Source of the DNA: Dipteris shenzhenensis
Taxonomy: Eukaryota > Polypodiophyta > Polypodiopsida > Gleicheniales
Assembly (NCBI GenBank): GCA_047967505.1
Contig: CM106538.1
Direction: 5' to 3' (one strand)
Length of the DNA: 64,000 bases
In this document: in pieces, positions 11,189-22,836 of the stretch
Numbering within the stretch: position 1 is the stretch's first letter
How the letters are laid out: every line of letters starts with the position of its first letter
Translations under genes and position numbers: made by a program
The notes under the pieces: generated by a model
Database searches by the model: none
Told to the model about the DNA's origin: nothing
Seen by the model: only the letters and a program-made list of their open reading frames with translations

Positions 11189-14145
11189 CAATATGCCAAA
11201 ATTAGTTCAAGGGAAAGGCATCCTCCCTATGAACAATTTCACTGGTACAAAAGGATTGGTGAAAGATGTACTCTATGTTCTGAAGCTCAGCAAGAACCTC
11301 TTGCCAGTAGTTCAAATGAGGGAACACTACTGAGTCATCTTCGATGGAGATGAATGCACTATCAGAGACAACAAATCCAGAGGATATTAGCTAGTAGGAA
11401 AAGCAGTCAAGGAAGGATGCTTGTTCAAAATGCTAGCTACAGTACCAGATTTGCATGCCATGTTAGCCCAACTACTGCAATAGATGCCACTTTTCACAAA
11501 ATGGCACAAAAGATATGGACATGTCAATTTCAAAAGCTTGATAGAGCTCAGGAATCAGAATATGGAAATTGGAATTCCTAAGCTACAGTTTCTTGGAAAA
11601 GTTTGTGAAACATGCTGCTTCGGCAAACAAAAGTGAAGCAACTTCGACAGAAGCATTTCTCGAGCATGAGGTATTCTTGATTGGATACATATAGATGTAT
11701 GGGGTTATGCCCAAACTTGTAGCATCAATGGTTCACTTTACTACTTGACTTTCATCGATGACTACAACATATATTATTGGGTCTACTTTTTGAAAGAAAA
11801 ATCTGAAGTCTTTTCTAGATTTCAAGAATTCAAAGCCATGGTAGAAAACCAGACACATAGAAAGATCAAAGTCATGCGATTAGATAGAGGAGGTGAATAC
11901 ATGTCTTCAACATTCATGATTTTTTGCAGAAGCCATGGCATTAAAAGAGACAATTCATTTGTGGAGACACTCCTTAGCAGAATGCAAGAGATGAAAGGAA
12001 GAACTGTACTTTAGTAAACAGTGCTAGATCAATGCTTAGTGAGAAGCATCTTCTAAATTAGTATTGGGTAGAAGCAATAGCCATTGCAAACTACTTGCTT
12101 AATCGGCTTTCAAGCGAACCAATTCAAGGTATGACACCTTATGAACCATTCACTGGATATAAGCACACATGGGCATCTTTTCATATTTGGTTGCATAACA
12201 TATGCCCACATACATGATGATCATCGTAGGAAATTGGATGCAAAGTCACGTAAATACATCATGGTTGGCTACAGTGAAGAAAGCAAAGCATACAAGCTTT
12301 ATGATCCCATCAACCAAAAGGTCATTATCTCAAGAGATGTAATCTTTGATGAGGAATCGGAATGGAAAACCTCAAATACATAGGAGATAGATGCACCAAT
12401 TACCTAGTCATCTACAGAAAAGGTTGATAAAGAAGAGCAAGAATTGCTAGAAGCACCCTGAGAAAAACTACAACAACTCAAACAGTCTACTAGGGAAAGA
12501 AGACCACCTGCTAGATTGACATATGCTCAGAAAGGCAAAGAAATTCAAGTTGAAACCACCAATTATGCTCTTATTACTACCATCATGGCTACAAATGAGC
12601 CAGTGTACTTCAAAGTTGCAATTGACAAGCCAGAATGGCAAACTACTATGAATGAAGAAATGGATTCTTTGTACAATAATAATACTTGGGAATTATGCGA
12701 CCTTCCACAAGGAAAGAAGGCCATAGCAAACAAATGGGTATACAAAGTGAAGTACAATCCAGATGGAAGTATTGAAAGATACAAAGCCAGACTAGTTGAA
12801 AAAGGATTTCACAATAGTACGGTCAAGATTATGATGAGACTTATGCTCCAGTAGTAGCAAAGATGGATTCCATACGGTTCTTGATATCACTAGGGACACT
12901 AAGCAGATGAAATGTTTACCAAGTCGATGTCAAGAATGAATTTCTTAATGGTTATCTAGACGAGAAAGTCTACATGCAACAACCAGTAGATTATGTTGAA
13001 CCAAAAAAAGAGAATCAGGTTTGCCATCTCAAGAAAAGTCTCTACAACTTAAAGCAAGCACCCAGAAGTTGGTACAGCAGAATTGATAAATATTTTGCTA
13101 ACCTGGGATACATGAAATACATGAAATCCAATGTAGATCATACTTTCTACTACAAAGTTCAAGGGGAAGACATTACTATTGCACTTTTATGCGTAGATGA
13201 TCTGATTGTGACTAGAAGCAAGGATAGCTTCATCAAGAAATCGAAACAAGACTTATCTATAGAGTTTGACATGAAAGATCTTGGACTTATGCACTATTGT
13301 CTTGGTATTGAGTTTTGAAGAGATTCAGACAACACCTTCATGAGTCAACTGAAATATGTTGACAGTCTTCTGAAGAAGTTTCATATGGCATATTGCAAGA
13401 TTGCAGCCACTCCCTTTTGAAACTTACTAAAGATTCAAAAAAGCTACACTCAATGATAGGTACTATTGGCCATCGGATCTCTTATATATTTGACTATCAC
13501 ACGGCCAGATATTTGTTATGCAGTAAGTTCACTAGCATTGTTTATGACAAATTCAAAACGATCTCATTGGAATGCAGTTCAAAGATTCTTGGGATACATA
13601 AGAGGTATAGGATAGTTTGGGATAGAATACAGATGAAGTCATCCAAGGTTGCATGGATACTATGACCGTGACTATGCCAGAGATCATGAGACTAGGAGAT
13701 CGACACAGGGATATGCATTTTTCCTTGGTCAAACTACTATATCATGGTTGTCAAACAAACAGCTAACAACTGTTTCCTTTTCTTTGTCTGAATCAGAATA
13801 TAGGACTCTCACTACAAGTGCATGTGAGGCTATATGGCTCAGAAGACTATTGTAAAAAACATTTTGCTTTGATGAATCAAAGCCAACAACAATATACTGC
13901 ATTAATCAATCGGCTTGAGCATTGGCCAAGAATCTAGTACATCACTCTAGGACAAAGCACATTGATGTCAGAGAGCACTTCATTAGAGAAAGAGTGTTAC
14001 TTGGTGATATCACACTATAGCATTGTGATAGCAAAGAGAATGTTGCAGACGTCTTTACCAAACCACTCGGTAAAGAGATTATTGAGAAACATCGACAAGC
14101 TCTTGAGCTCTTGGTTTGATGTAGAGGAAGGACATTCCCATTAAA
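11189..14145 (+). pseudogene. Copia pol, degenerate (protease C-term to RNase H)
   Basis: Copia-order domains survive in broken pieces. They are: protease C-terminus and GAG-pre-integrase (DVLYVLKLSKNLL, WHKRYGHVNF), integrase core (YYLTFIDDYN, RLDRGGEYM; the catalytic Glu region is damaged), integrase tail (RKLDAKSRKYIMVGYSEE), RT (WVYKVKYNPDGSIERYKARL, then SLYNLKQAPRSWY and LLCVDDLIV, with CVDD in place of YVDD), and RNase H ([20 protein letters not shown]). The last part reads HSRTKHIDVREHF and NVADVFTKPLGKE near 13950-14080. Many stops and frameshifts separate them. Gag is missing, as are a recognisable 5' LTR and primer site, so the element is truncated at its 5' side. Possible polypurine tracts lie at 14147-14155 and 14232-14242. 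Confidence 0.9.
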
Positions 14146-14326
14146 GGGGTTTGATGGAATGTAATGCTCAATCCTAATTCGATTCCCTAGAATCATCATC
14201 TTGGGGGAAGGCCTACTTCATGATGTTGATCTTGAGGGAAGGTGTTGAGAGATTAGCTCAACATCATGTGATCATATGTGCATAGCACTAACACATATAG
14301 AGTACTATGAAGGAAAGGATTAGATG

Positions 14327-14344
14327 CCCTAACCCTAACCCTAA
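14327..14344. repeat. Interstitial telomere-like (CCCTAA)3
   Basis: Three exact CCCTAA units lie at the point where Copia-derived sequence gives way to the hAT relic. The same three-unit motif occurs at 4614-4631. It could be part of an LTR or a repair scar. Confidence 0.8.
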
Positions 14345-14349
14345 ATGGG

Positions 14350-15155
14350 TTTGTATATTTTCTACATTGTCTAGTACAACTTGAAGTACATTGTCTGAAC
14401 CCACATTCTCAATTACCTCACCTAATACAGATGCAATGAAGCGAACTATTTTCTTCTTCCTTGTGCAATCAATTGATTTAAAGAATCCCTCACCTCATGG
14501 AGTAGCATCCATAAAATTCAATAAAAGACAATGAGCAACATTTTTTCAACCATCACAAACGGCATTTTAAACCCTAGACAAACTTTAGCAACCGTAGCAA
14601 ATGTTCTCTTCCAATGTAGTCTATTTACGATGCTTAAAGAAAATCTTGCTCGGCATATTGCATCCATAACTTCCTCTTTTTCTTGCTCGATCAACTGACC
14701 TTTAAATGACTTCTCAATTGATGGTTGTTGATACACATGCCCTCTATGTGAGCAACTAGTTCTTTGAAGTTCTAGTGTAGCCATGAGGTTATTGAAGGAT
14801 GGATCTTTAGTTTCATGAGTAGAAAAAATGGATGGACCCTACCTCCTTGAAATTGTAAATACCTCCTCATTCTATTGACTTTGTGACATTGAAGGAATGT
14901 TGGATGGATTAGCATGTTGCATTATCTCCAATTGTAAGGAAGGCCATTCCCTAGTAAGAGAAACAATGGCTGATTGGACATTAGGACCATCATATTTTCT
15001 AATGTTTCCACTCTTTCAACCAAGGAGGTGTGCTTGCATCCTAGTCCCCGAGCCATGAAATAAACCCTGACAAAAGTTGCACTTCCATTTGGTTGATAAC
15101 ATAGTGACATATCTTCTACTATTATCACTTTTAAGTCCTCATGTCTGAGGAGCCA
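14350..15155 (-). pseudogene. hAT transposase relic (BED finger + DUF659)
   Basis: The minus-strand frame from 15155 downward reads a BED-type zinc finger, KWKCNFCQGLFHGSGTRMQA then HLLG and GNIRKY, where the last zinc ligand is Tyr instead of Cys. About 120 codons later come EEVMDAICRARF and WKRTFATVAKVCLGFKMP, then LNFMDATP, FFKSIDC and GEVIENVGSDNVLQVVLDN. These follow the order of the DUF659 region of plant hAT transposases. Several stops and a frameshift near 14660 are present, and the segment between the GFKMP and LNFMDATP motifs appears deleted. The catalytic C-terminal half, including the hATC dimerisation domain, is missing. No terminal inverted repeats or TSD were found. Confidence 0.75.
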
Positions 15156-15289
15156 TGATATCTTCCTAATAGCAAGCTATAATACATAGCAAGAATACCA
15201 TAATTAGCCATTCATTCAATCATTTCATTCATGAAACTATAAGAAGAATGACTTGAAACAACATTTCTATGGATGATCATAGCTTCATC

Positions 15290-16357
15290 ATGATGCCTCA
15301 CAATTCAAGCGATTGTAGCTTCCCACTAATGCCCATAACTCAAAGATCATCCTACTCAAATAACTCCGAAAATAAAGTATTTTAAGAGTTTTTTGAATTC
15401 TACATATAAGTCAGGATTGCAGATTAGCCCTAATGCCCAACAACTCCTAGATCAATGTTGAACCAAAAGTGTTGAACCAAAAGTCAAGAATGAAGGCCAA
15501 ATTATAATCCCTATGGAATGATTGTAGCAAGTAGAAGGATTGCATCTTTACCCTGATGCCCCACAACTCCGAGCTTACTGATAAGCTTGGAAGTCAAACA
15601 TAAAGGCCAAGCCATAATCACAAAGAAAGTGCAATATGTAAGACAAAGATAGCTTGCTTGAAGTGATTGCAACTTGGCTCTAATGCCCTATAACCCCTAG
15701 CTCATTGATAAGCTAGAAGTCAAGCATAAAAGCCAAGCCTATATTGTACTAAGAAGTGAAAATAAAAAAATAAAAAGTCAAAAAGTGACAAGCTCCACTC
15801 AACAATGATCTAGTTGACTCGATACTCACTTAAATAAAGTAATTCAAGAGCTTGTTATATTCCACGTGTAAGGGTGGTGTAGAGATACACCATTTGTCTA
15901 GAATGATCAAGTTCAAATAAGTTGCTTAATTTCAAGGAATTGTAGCTTTTGCCTTGATGTCCCACAACTCATAGCTCAATTCTGAGCCAAATAAAGGCTA
16001 AGCTATAATCCCCATGGAAATATTGTGGAAGTAGAAGGATTACAACTTTGACCTGATGCTCCACAACTCCAAGCTTATTAATATGCTAGAAGTCAAGCAT
16101 AAACACCAAGCCACGATAGAGAAAGATGTGATTTATAAGACAGAGATATTTTAACTAACTTGCAATGCCTAACTTTTCCTTGATGCCCTTCAACCCCTAG
16201 CTCATCGATGTGCTAGAAGCCGAGCATAAAAGCTAAGACATTACCTCCATGGAATGATTACAACACACAAGACAAAGATATTTTAATACTTGAAGGGATT
16301 ACAACTTCATCCTAGTGCCCCACAACTCATAGCTTGCTACTGAGCAAAGAGGTAGGC
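15290..16357. repeat. Diverged tandem repeat, block A
   Basis: A phrase of the form 'taatgcccyacaactcctagctcattgataagctagaagtcaagcataaaggccaagcc' recurs, usually 120-135 bp apart (near 15440, 15562, 15685, 15960, 16050, 16185 and 16318). Many units contain the short palindrome CTAGCT-N8-AGCTAG, for example at 15697-15716. There is no coding. The array is interrupted at 16357 by Gypsy-1 and resumes at 27882. Confidence 0.8.
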
Positions 16358-17122
16358 TATTAACATCCACAGAGTACGGTCACCAAATGCAGGGTAATAA
16401 ATGAGTAAAGGTGATCAAGCTGAATGATCTACTTCAATGGACAAGCTCAAGGGAGTTTGATACCCAAATACACCAAGATCAGTGATTACAAGCAATGTGC
16501 AAACAGAAGGAGTATAGCTCAAACTCAGGGAGTTTGATCCCCAAATACCCAAAGTCCGCTCCAAACCAAGGATTCAAGGCACAAGTGGTATGTTCCAACT
16601 ACTGCCACCTGAAACAAGGAGATGCACACTTTTGTGCCACATCCAAGAAGCATGAGGAGTGCAAGCGCCTTGCACTTTTCAGCTCCACATCCACAGAAAT
16701 AGCCATGCCAATAGCCATGAAAGGAGTATAGCTCAAACTCATGGAGATTGTTCCCCAAATATCATCTCGAGATAGGGTTACCATTGAGTGTCTTGCGGAA
16801 GCTGAGCCTCGCCACTCCAAGTTTAAGTCTCATGCATCATGCATGACCACAAACAGGTGAAGGTGTGAGGGCACTCAGGGAGTTTGAGCCTCAAAACACC
16901 CAAGCCTAAGAGGCACGAGGCAAACACAAGCACTATTTGGGAACTGGTTAGGTGTCCCAATTGCTTTAATATGGTTAGGACAAGCACTATTTTTGCTAGT
17001 AGGGAGAGATGGTAGAATAGCAATATGCCTTGGCACCCTATGGGCCCAAGAGCCCTTGGTTGTAAAGTGAGGGAGAGTGCTAAAAAGGAAAAGGGTTGGC
17101 CCTCCCTTCAAAAGGTGACATG

Positions 17123-17130
17123 TATAAAAG
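17123..17130 (+). promoter_or_regulatory. TATA box in Gypsy-1 LTR
   Basis: TATAAAAG lies in the last third of the LTR, where a retrotransposon promoter is expected. It is conserved in the right LTR at 27475-27482. Confidence 0.6.
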
Positions 17131-17262
17131 ACCAAATGGTTGACTTTGGTCTTCATTGTTGTTTGCACGAAGTTGAATACAAGCTCCCTCTTCTCTTCCA
17201 AGAGAGTGTTTTGGGTGTTCTCTTATTTCTTCATAGTGCCTTTGTGGTTTCACTCTATCCCC

Positions 17263-17337
17263 CTTCACTCCCTTCTCCTTCTTCCCCTCCTCCTCCCCTC
17301 CTTCTCCCTCTCCCCTCCCCTCTTCCTCTTCCCCCTT
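17263..17337 (+). repeat. Polypyrimidine tract in Gypsy-1 LTR
   Basis: About 75 nt of nearly pure C and T, 130-210 nt after the TATA box. The right LTR carries a longer version (about 27615-27712) expanded by repeats of CTCCTTCTCCC. Confidence 0.85.
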
Positions 17338-17505
17338 TCTCACGTGAAACCACATTGCAACAATCTGGAGGCCGCTTGCGTAACACTTGCAGATGACTCG
17401 TGTTATGCATTGCTCCCACAAGGAGTAGCTAGGAGTGGAGACTCCATCGGCATATCTTCAGCTACCCCATGACACATGAGTCACCACTGAGACCCACCAC
17501 ATTTT

Positions 17506-17523
17506 TGGCACTCTTGTTGGGGA
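17506..17523 (+). promoter_or_regulatory. Gypsy-1 primer binding site, degenerate
   Basis: TGGCACTCTTGTTGGGGA lies 4 nt after the LTR end. It matches 13 of 18 bases of TGGCGCCGTTGCCGGGGA, the primer site typical of plant Athila/Tat elements. Confidence 0.7.
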
Positions 17524-18099
17524 TAAAAGGTATTCTTTTTTATTTGCACTTATTTTCCTTCGATACATTCCCATTGTACAAGTCTTCAACCTTACCTTGG
17601 AGCTTATTAGTGGAGTTGTAGGAGAGAAGAGAGGTGGAAAGTGAGAGAGAGGACGAAAATCTATTTTTTTTGTGGGAATGCCATTTGTGAGCATGGGAAG
17701 CTTGTCTTTGATTCTTTTTGGTGTTTCAAGTTGATAGGAACTTAGTAGGCTTGATTGCTAAGTGTGTAGGAGGTCTAATCACCCCAAAAAACAACAGAAG
17801 TAAGGATTTTTGTCAAGTTTTGAAGTAGTTTTATGTTTTAGAACTCCCCTTTTCTGAGTTTTTGTACTTTGGATTTCAAAAAGTGTTTGTTTCCAAGTTT
17901 TTTTTCATTGAGTAGGTAGATTAGGTATGTAGCATCCCCCCATCATAAAAATCATAAACAAAAACTGGAAAATCATTAGGAATCATCAAATCTTAGTCGA
18001 CAAAATTGTGTATGACTATCCTGTCGGACTGTATGGCCTAGAAATACATGGACATGAAAGGGGTACTTGCCGCAATGGTGTAGCATACAATCACCATGA
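17524..18099 (+). other. Gypsy-1 leader, no gag recognised
   Basis: Only about 580 bp separate the primer site from the first RT motif. That is too short for gag and protease, and none of their signatures is visible. Confidence 0.6.
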
Positions 18100-20640
18100 T
18101 GGATGATGTCAGGCCAGTATGGCAACGCCCCTACCCTATGAACCCTAAATACACACTCATAGTGAGGGAAGAAATCTAAAAACTCATAGATGCAGGATTC
18201 ATCTATGAGATCGAGCATACAGACTGGGTATCACCCATTGTGATAGTCATGAAGAAAAATGGAAAAATTAGAGTATGTGTGGATTTCAAGAAGGTTAATG
18301 CTACCATGAGGTGTGACCATGACCCCCTGCCATTCACAAAACATGTTCTAGAAAGGGTAGCCGAAAAGGAAGCGTATAGATTCCTAGATGGATTTTCAGG
18401 TTACAACCAAGTGTCGATTGCCCCCCAAGATCAACACAAAACCGCCTTCGCAACCGAATGGGGTGTATATGCATTTGGGTGATGATATTCGGATTAACCA
18501 ATGCTCCTGCTACCTTCCAACGTATGATGATTATGGTATTCAAGGAATATCTGAGGGACTTTATGAAAGTATTCTTGGATGATATCTATGTGAACTCGAA
18601 ATGGGATGACCACCTGAAGTATCTCAGGCTCGTGCCGCTTATACTGCCTATCCCTCAACCCCCTTAAGTGCTAGTTTTGGGTTAAAGATGGTGTCATCCT
18701 GGGCCACATAGTGTCCCAGAATGGAATCTCGATGGACCACAATAAAATCAAACTCATCTTGGAGTTACCGCCCCCCAGCAATGCCAAGGGAGTCCAATGA
18801 TTTATGGCCATATGGGCTATTAGTGGAGATTTATCTTGTTCTATGCGAGCATAGCCTGCCCATTATACAAACTACTAGTATCCTTTGAGTGGACCGAAGA
18901 ATGCCAAGCATCCTTCGAAACCCTCAACTTAGCTGTAGCCACTGCACCAGTGTTGACGTCACCCGATTGGAATTTAATATTCCACGTCCACATTGATGCC
19001 TCTAACTTTGCCATTGGATGTGTGTTAGCCTAACCTGGGAAGCATAATTTGGATTACCCGGTAGACTTTGCCAGCCGTTAAGTAAATAAGGTCAAGGTTA
19101 ACTACACTACCACTGAGAGAGGGAGTCTCGCCATGGTCTATGTAGTAAAGAGGTTCAGGCACTACTTGTTAGCTAACAAGTTTGTCTTCTTCATGGACTA
19201 TCAAGCATTGCTATACTTGATCAACAAAACCTGCATGATAGGATGCATCACTAGATGGATGCTGATCCTACTAGAATTAGACTTCACAATCACTGTACAT
19301 AAGGGCAAAAACCACGTTCTAGCCAACCACCTATCAAGGATCCCGAATGCGGTGAGTCTCTGACAGGAGTAGATGATGATCTCCCGACGCTTCCCTCTTC
19401 TTCCTTGACATCATTCCCGAATGGGTTGCCAAAATCGGCCACTAGTTGGCCAACAGACCACCCCTAGGCCAGGGCCTCAAGTAATTAGAGCCCATAAACT
19501 CATTAAGGATGCCGCACCCTATCAGTTGATGATTGCAGGCCAACTATACCGCATGGGCAAGGATGGTATACTGCAAAGATGCATGTGTGAACACGAATAC
19601 ATGGAGGTGCTTGAAGAAGCCCACTCAAGAATCGCAAGAGATCATTTTACGCTAATGTTACAGCACGTAAAGTGCTGCAAGTTGGTCTCTGGTGGCCAAC
19701 ACTCTTCAGAGACATGACCAAATTCATCAAATGATGTGACCCCTGCCAACGTATCCAAATCCCGCATAGGGTAGACATGATGCCCCTGACCAGAATCTTA
19801 GTCGACCAACACTTCAAAAAATGGGGCATTGATTTCATTAATCCCATAAGCCCAATAGCCAAGGGGATCGTGGCACGATACATCATCCTGGCCACCGACT
19901 ACTTCACTAAGTGGGTAGAAGGAAGAGCCATGGCAAAGGCTGATGCAAGAACCACTGCCAAATTCTTATATGAACAAGTCATTACGCAGTTTGGATGCCC
20001 GTTGGAGTTAGGCAGTGATCGAGAAACTCACTTCCTCAACAAAACCATAGCAATCCTGACAAGCAAATTTATGATCATTCATAGAAAGTCAATGCCATAC
20101 TACCCTAGAGCAAATGGCTTGGCCAAGAGCTCCAACAAGACATGATGTAAGATCATCACCTATACAGTAGAAGCTAGTCGTACCGACTGGGAGCATAAGC
20201 TCATAGTAACGTTATGGGCCTACAAGACCTCCTACAAAGTGGCAACACATAGTACCCCCTTTAAGTTAACCTTTGGGGTAGAGGCAGTAATGCCAATGGA
20301 GTATGTAGTGCCTAGCCTCCGTTTTGCCCGCAAAAGAAAGACTCACAGAAAATGCGTTAGTTGAATGGCTAGTCGACTTCGAAAAGTTAGAAGAGACAAG
20401 GTTGCGTGCAACCTACTCTCTTCGAGTAGAAAAGGTCCGATGTAAGAAGTGGTTCAACCGCAACCTCAAGAACAAGGACCTAATGGAAGGAGACTTGGCA
20501 CTCCTATACAGTGTCCGCAATATCAAACGTAAGCTTAAGTATTGAGGTATGGGTCCTTACCGTGCAGTTGAGATCACTCCTTAGGGGTTGTGCCGAATAG
20601 CCACCCTTGATGGAATAGAAATGGATGGCTACCTAAGTAG
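18100..20640 (+). pseudogene. Gypsy-1 RT - RNase H - integrase, degenerate
   Basis: RT opens near DVRPVWQRPYPMNPKYTL and continues through VCVDFKKVNATMRCDHDPLP, FLDGFSGYNQVSIAPQDQ, FGLTNAPATFQRM and FLDDIYV (FLDD catalytic box, 18560-18590). RNase H follows (VHIDASNFAIGCVLA near 18985; TTERGSLAMVYVVKRFRHYL near 19110). Integrase then gives a zinc-binding region near 19500-19760, with KWGIDFINP supplying the first Asp and LGSDRETHFLN the second. Where the catalytic Glu should be (NGLAESSNK in related elements) this copy reads NGLAKSSNK, so the DDE triad is broken. The integrase C-terminus reaches about 20640. Stops and frameshifts occur throughout, with a deletion near 18660. Confidence 0.9.
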
Positions 20641-20856
20641 GAGCAAACTAAAAAGATACTATGGACCACTCACTCTCTCCACCCTTCAAGCCATGCATAG
20701 AGAAAAAGAACTCAAGGCAGAGGTGGCTAGGATGAAGTGCTAGGCCATCGAGGAAGCCAGAATTCGTAATGCTAAGATCCGACAATGTAGACAAATGACC
20801 CTGCTTAAGGCAACAGTTGAATAGATGCAACTAACGGATGAGCTAACAATAGAGCA

Positions 20857-21165
20857 AGCAGGTTGCTTGTTCAGCTACAGGTACTGCGCATGCGCATCAA
20901 AGCACTCGTGGATCCAGGAGTGAGCCACAACTTCATCTCTTGAGAGGTATGGGAAAAGCTACAGGTACCCCTAACCCTCACTATTGCCTCAATAAGAGCT
21001 ATAAAGGCCAACTTCTACAAACTTTGGGTTATGTAAATCTAAGTCTAATGGTTGTTCACCAAGCCGTGGATATACGCTTTTATGTTCTCCCTACAGAGGC
21101 CTCCAAAGAACAGATTATTCTAGGGAGAACTTGGTGCTATGCCATGAACTATCAAATCGACTAGC
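20857..21165 (+). pseudogene. Aspartic-protease-like segment located after integrase
   Basis: Frames here read ALVDPGVSHNFIS and EVWEKLQVPLTLTIAS, then VDIRFYVLPTEASKE and QIILGRTWCYAMNYQID. These correspond to the active-site loop (DSG in relatives, DPG here) and the ILGxxW end of a retroviral-type aspartic protease, as in Gypsy polyproteins. The reading crosses a stop and a frameshift. Protease normally lies between gag and RT. Here it follows integrase by about 220 bp, across a helical, charged stretch (20680-20850). This may be a rearrangement or a remnant of a second element. Confidence 0.65.
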
Positions 21166-21179
21166 ACACCTGAACTGCT

Positions 21180-22140
21180 TTGCTTACCAATGGTGGCCAA
21201 ATGGCAATAGTCCCATTGTGCAGACCACCCGCCCCTTCGGCTCCGACCTCATCGACCCATGACAATGAAGCAATGTGGCAACGCCAACCAAAAGCCCCAA
21301 CCACCACTAGGACCCCACTTAAGGGGCCAGCTCAAAGTGAGAAGCAAGCCTGCCATAGTGGTAAACCAATGCCATTGCCCGCTCGACCGACACCACCATC
21401 CTCTGCCCAAGAATGCAAGTACAAGATGCTATCCTCTATGCCCAACGTCACTTTGATCGTGACTGATACCTAGAGAACAGTAAAGCAGCAACAGCATCTC
21501 CAGTCGCTGCCCCAAAAAAGCTTCCTTCAAACCCATCTACTCCTCGGAGAAAGCCGCGCCTAGCGCTCCCGCCTCATCCATTGCCACACACCCCCAACAC
21601 TTCGAGCAACACCCCCCGCCTAGGTGGCCAAGGCAAGAAAGTCACCTGGGTCCAGAAATCAGTAGTGCAAACCTTGAAGGCATCGAAGCACCACAAGAAC
21701 CTGTCTTCCCGAGATACAGCATCACAATAACCTGCCAATGAACCAAACATAGTAGGCTAGCCTCAAGGTACCGAATACGCATTGGTGCCACAGGCAATAG
21801 TCTGACTTAACATAAGTATTGCCACAACCATAGGAGCTCTACAAGAACCGAATTCCACCCCATGAAGAGTCACACAAGAACCTCCCCTTGGGGACAAACA
21901 CTCAAAGGTAATGGCACCATCCTACTCATGAATGCAAGGGTCATCAGTCTCGAGGATCGCTTTCCCCAAGAGGATGAACCCATCAACAACAATGAAGTTT
22001 GGCACAAAAGTGCCCCTGGCATCCAAGGTAAGGAAAAAGCTCGACTCAGTGTGTACATGGCTCCTTACTCACTATGCCATAGTATAGCATCCGCCTCCAC
22101 CGCATGCATCATAATCATTGCATCCAAGTCTAGGTGAGTC
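21180..22140 (+). pseudogene. Proline-rich degenerate coding-like segment
   Basis: Frames continue from the protease-like segment with proline, serine, threonine and lysine-rich text (APKKLPSNPSTPRRKPRLAL near 21510; QGKKVTWVQKSVVQTLKASK near 21630). There is no zinc knuckle and no fold I can name. It could be a linker or the remains of an extra reading frame of Gypsy-1. Confidence 0.35.
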
Positions 22141-22836
22141 AGTATGGTAGGCATCTCACCCGATGCACCCGCAGCCCACTAGTCCCTATCGAACACACCA
22201 TGCATGCACACACGGTTAGCACCAGGTGATTAGAGTCCATTCTTGCATTTTTACAAGAGTTCATTCTCTTGCATGCTGACCTCACCCTCATGTGGCATTG
22301 CACAAGCGCACTCTACTCCGTCACCCTTTTTCCCCCACCCCACTCCTTCCTTCCTTTTCTCCCTCTTACACAGTCACTACCCTGCCGACCGTAGCCAAAC
22401 TAGTACGCTTCCGACCATTCACCAAACAAGTTTAGCGTTGGCCACTGCCATCAAAGTACAATGTCGACCGTCATCGAAAAGTACGATGTCGATTGATCCC
22501 GATATCCTATTAGTCGATGCCGAAGCCAAACACCACCACTCGTTTCCATCCCAAATCGCACTGCCCCATCGCCATTCAAGTACCACATCGATTGCAACCT
22601 TGGCCACATCTCGTCTACTGTCATCATCAAAGTTCAGTGCCAACCGTTGCCATACAGTTTCAGCATCGATCATCACCATACCACTATCCTATCGGTCAGG
22701 TAATAGGAAATCTATAAAAGTAGGCCTACCCTGTCGAGTCGTCGCTATAGTTGTTGCCCTAAAACTCTGTCAAAATTTACCCAAAAATCTGACAGTTTCC
22801 TGTCCCCTTCCACTACAATCCAAACAGCAAGTTTAT

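Larger units (their letters stand above)
16358..17501 (+). repeat. Gypsy-1 5' LTR
   Basis: It aligns with 26679-27876 along its whole length, with scattered substitutions and a deletion of about 20 nt near 16955. It contains a TATA box, a polypyrimidine tract (17263-17337) and ends GACCCACCACA. Open frames inside it are not genes. Confidence 0.92.

Noticed and set aside
14243-14467. Complete 3' LTR for the Copia pol at 11189-14145
   Set aside because: TGTTGAGA at 14243 looked like an LTR start, but minus-strand hAT coding occupies DNA from about 14350, so an LTR reaching 14467 is not supported, and no 5' partner exists.
15290-16357. Possible CRISPR-like array
   Set aside because: Units are long, diverged and without regular unique spacers, the context is a plant genome, and there are no cas genes. 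It is an ordinary tandem repeat.
17025-17472. Overlapping ORFs of 110-123 codons, with counterparts at 27267-27771
   Set aside because: They lie wholly in the two Gypsy-1 LTRs over the polypyrimidine tract. The pairing reflects LTR duplication, not gene conservation.
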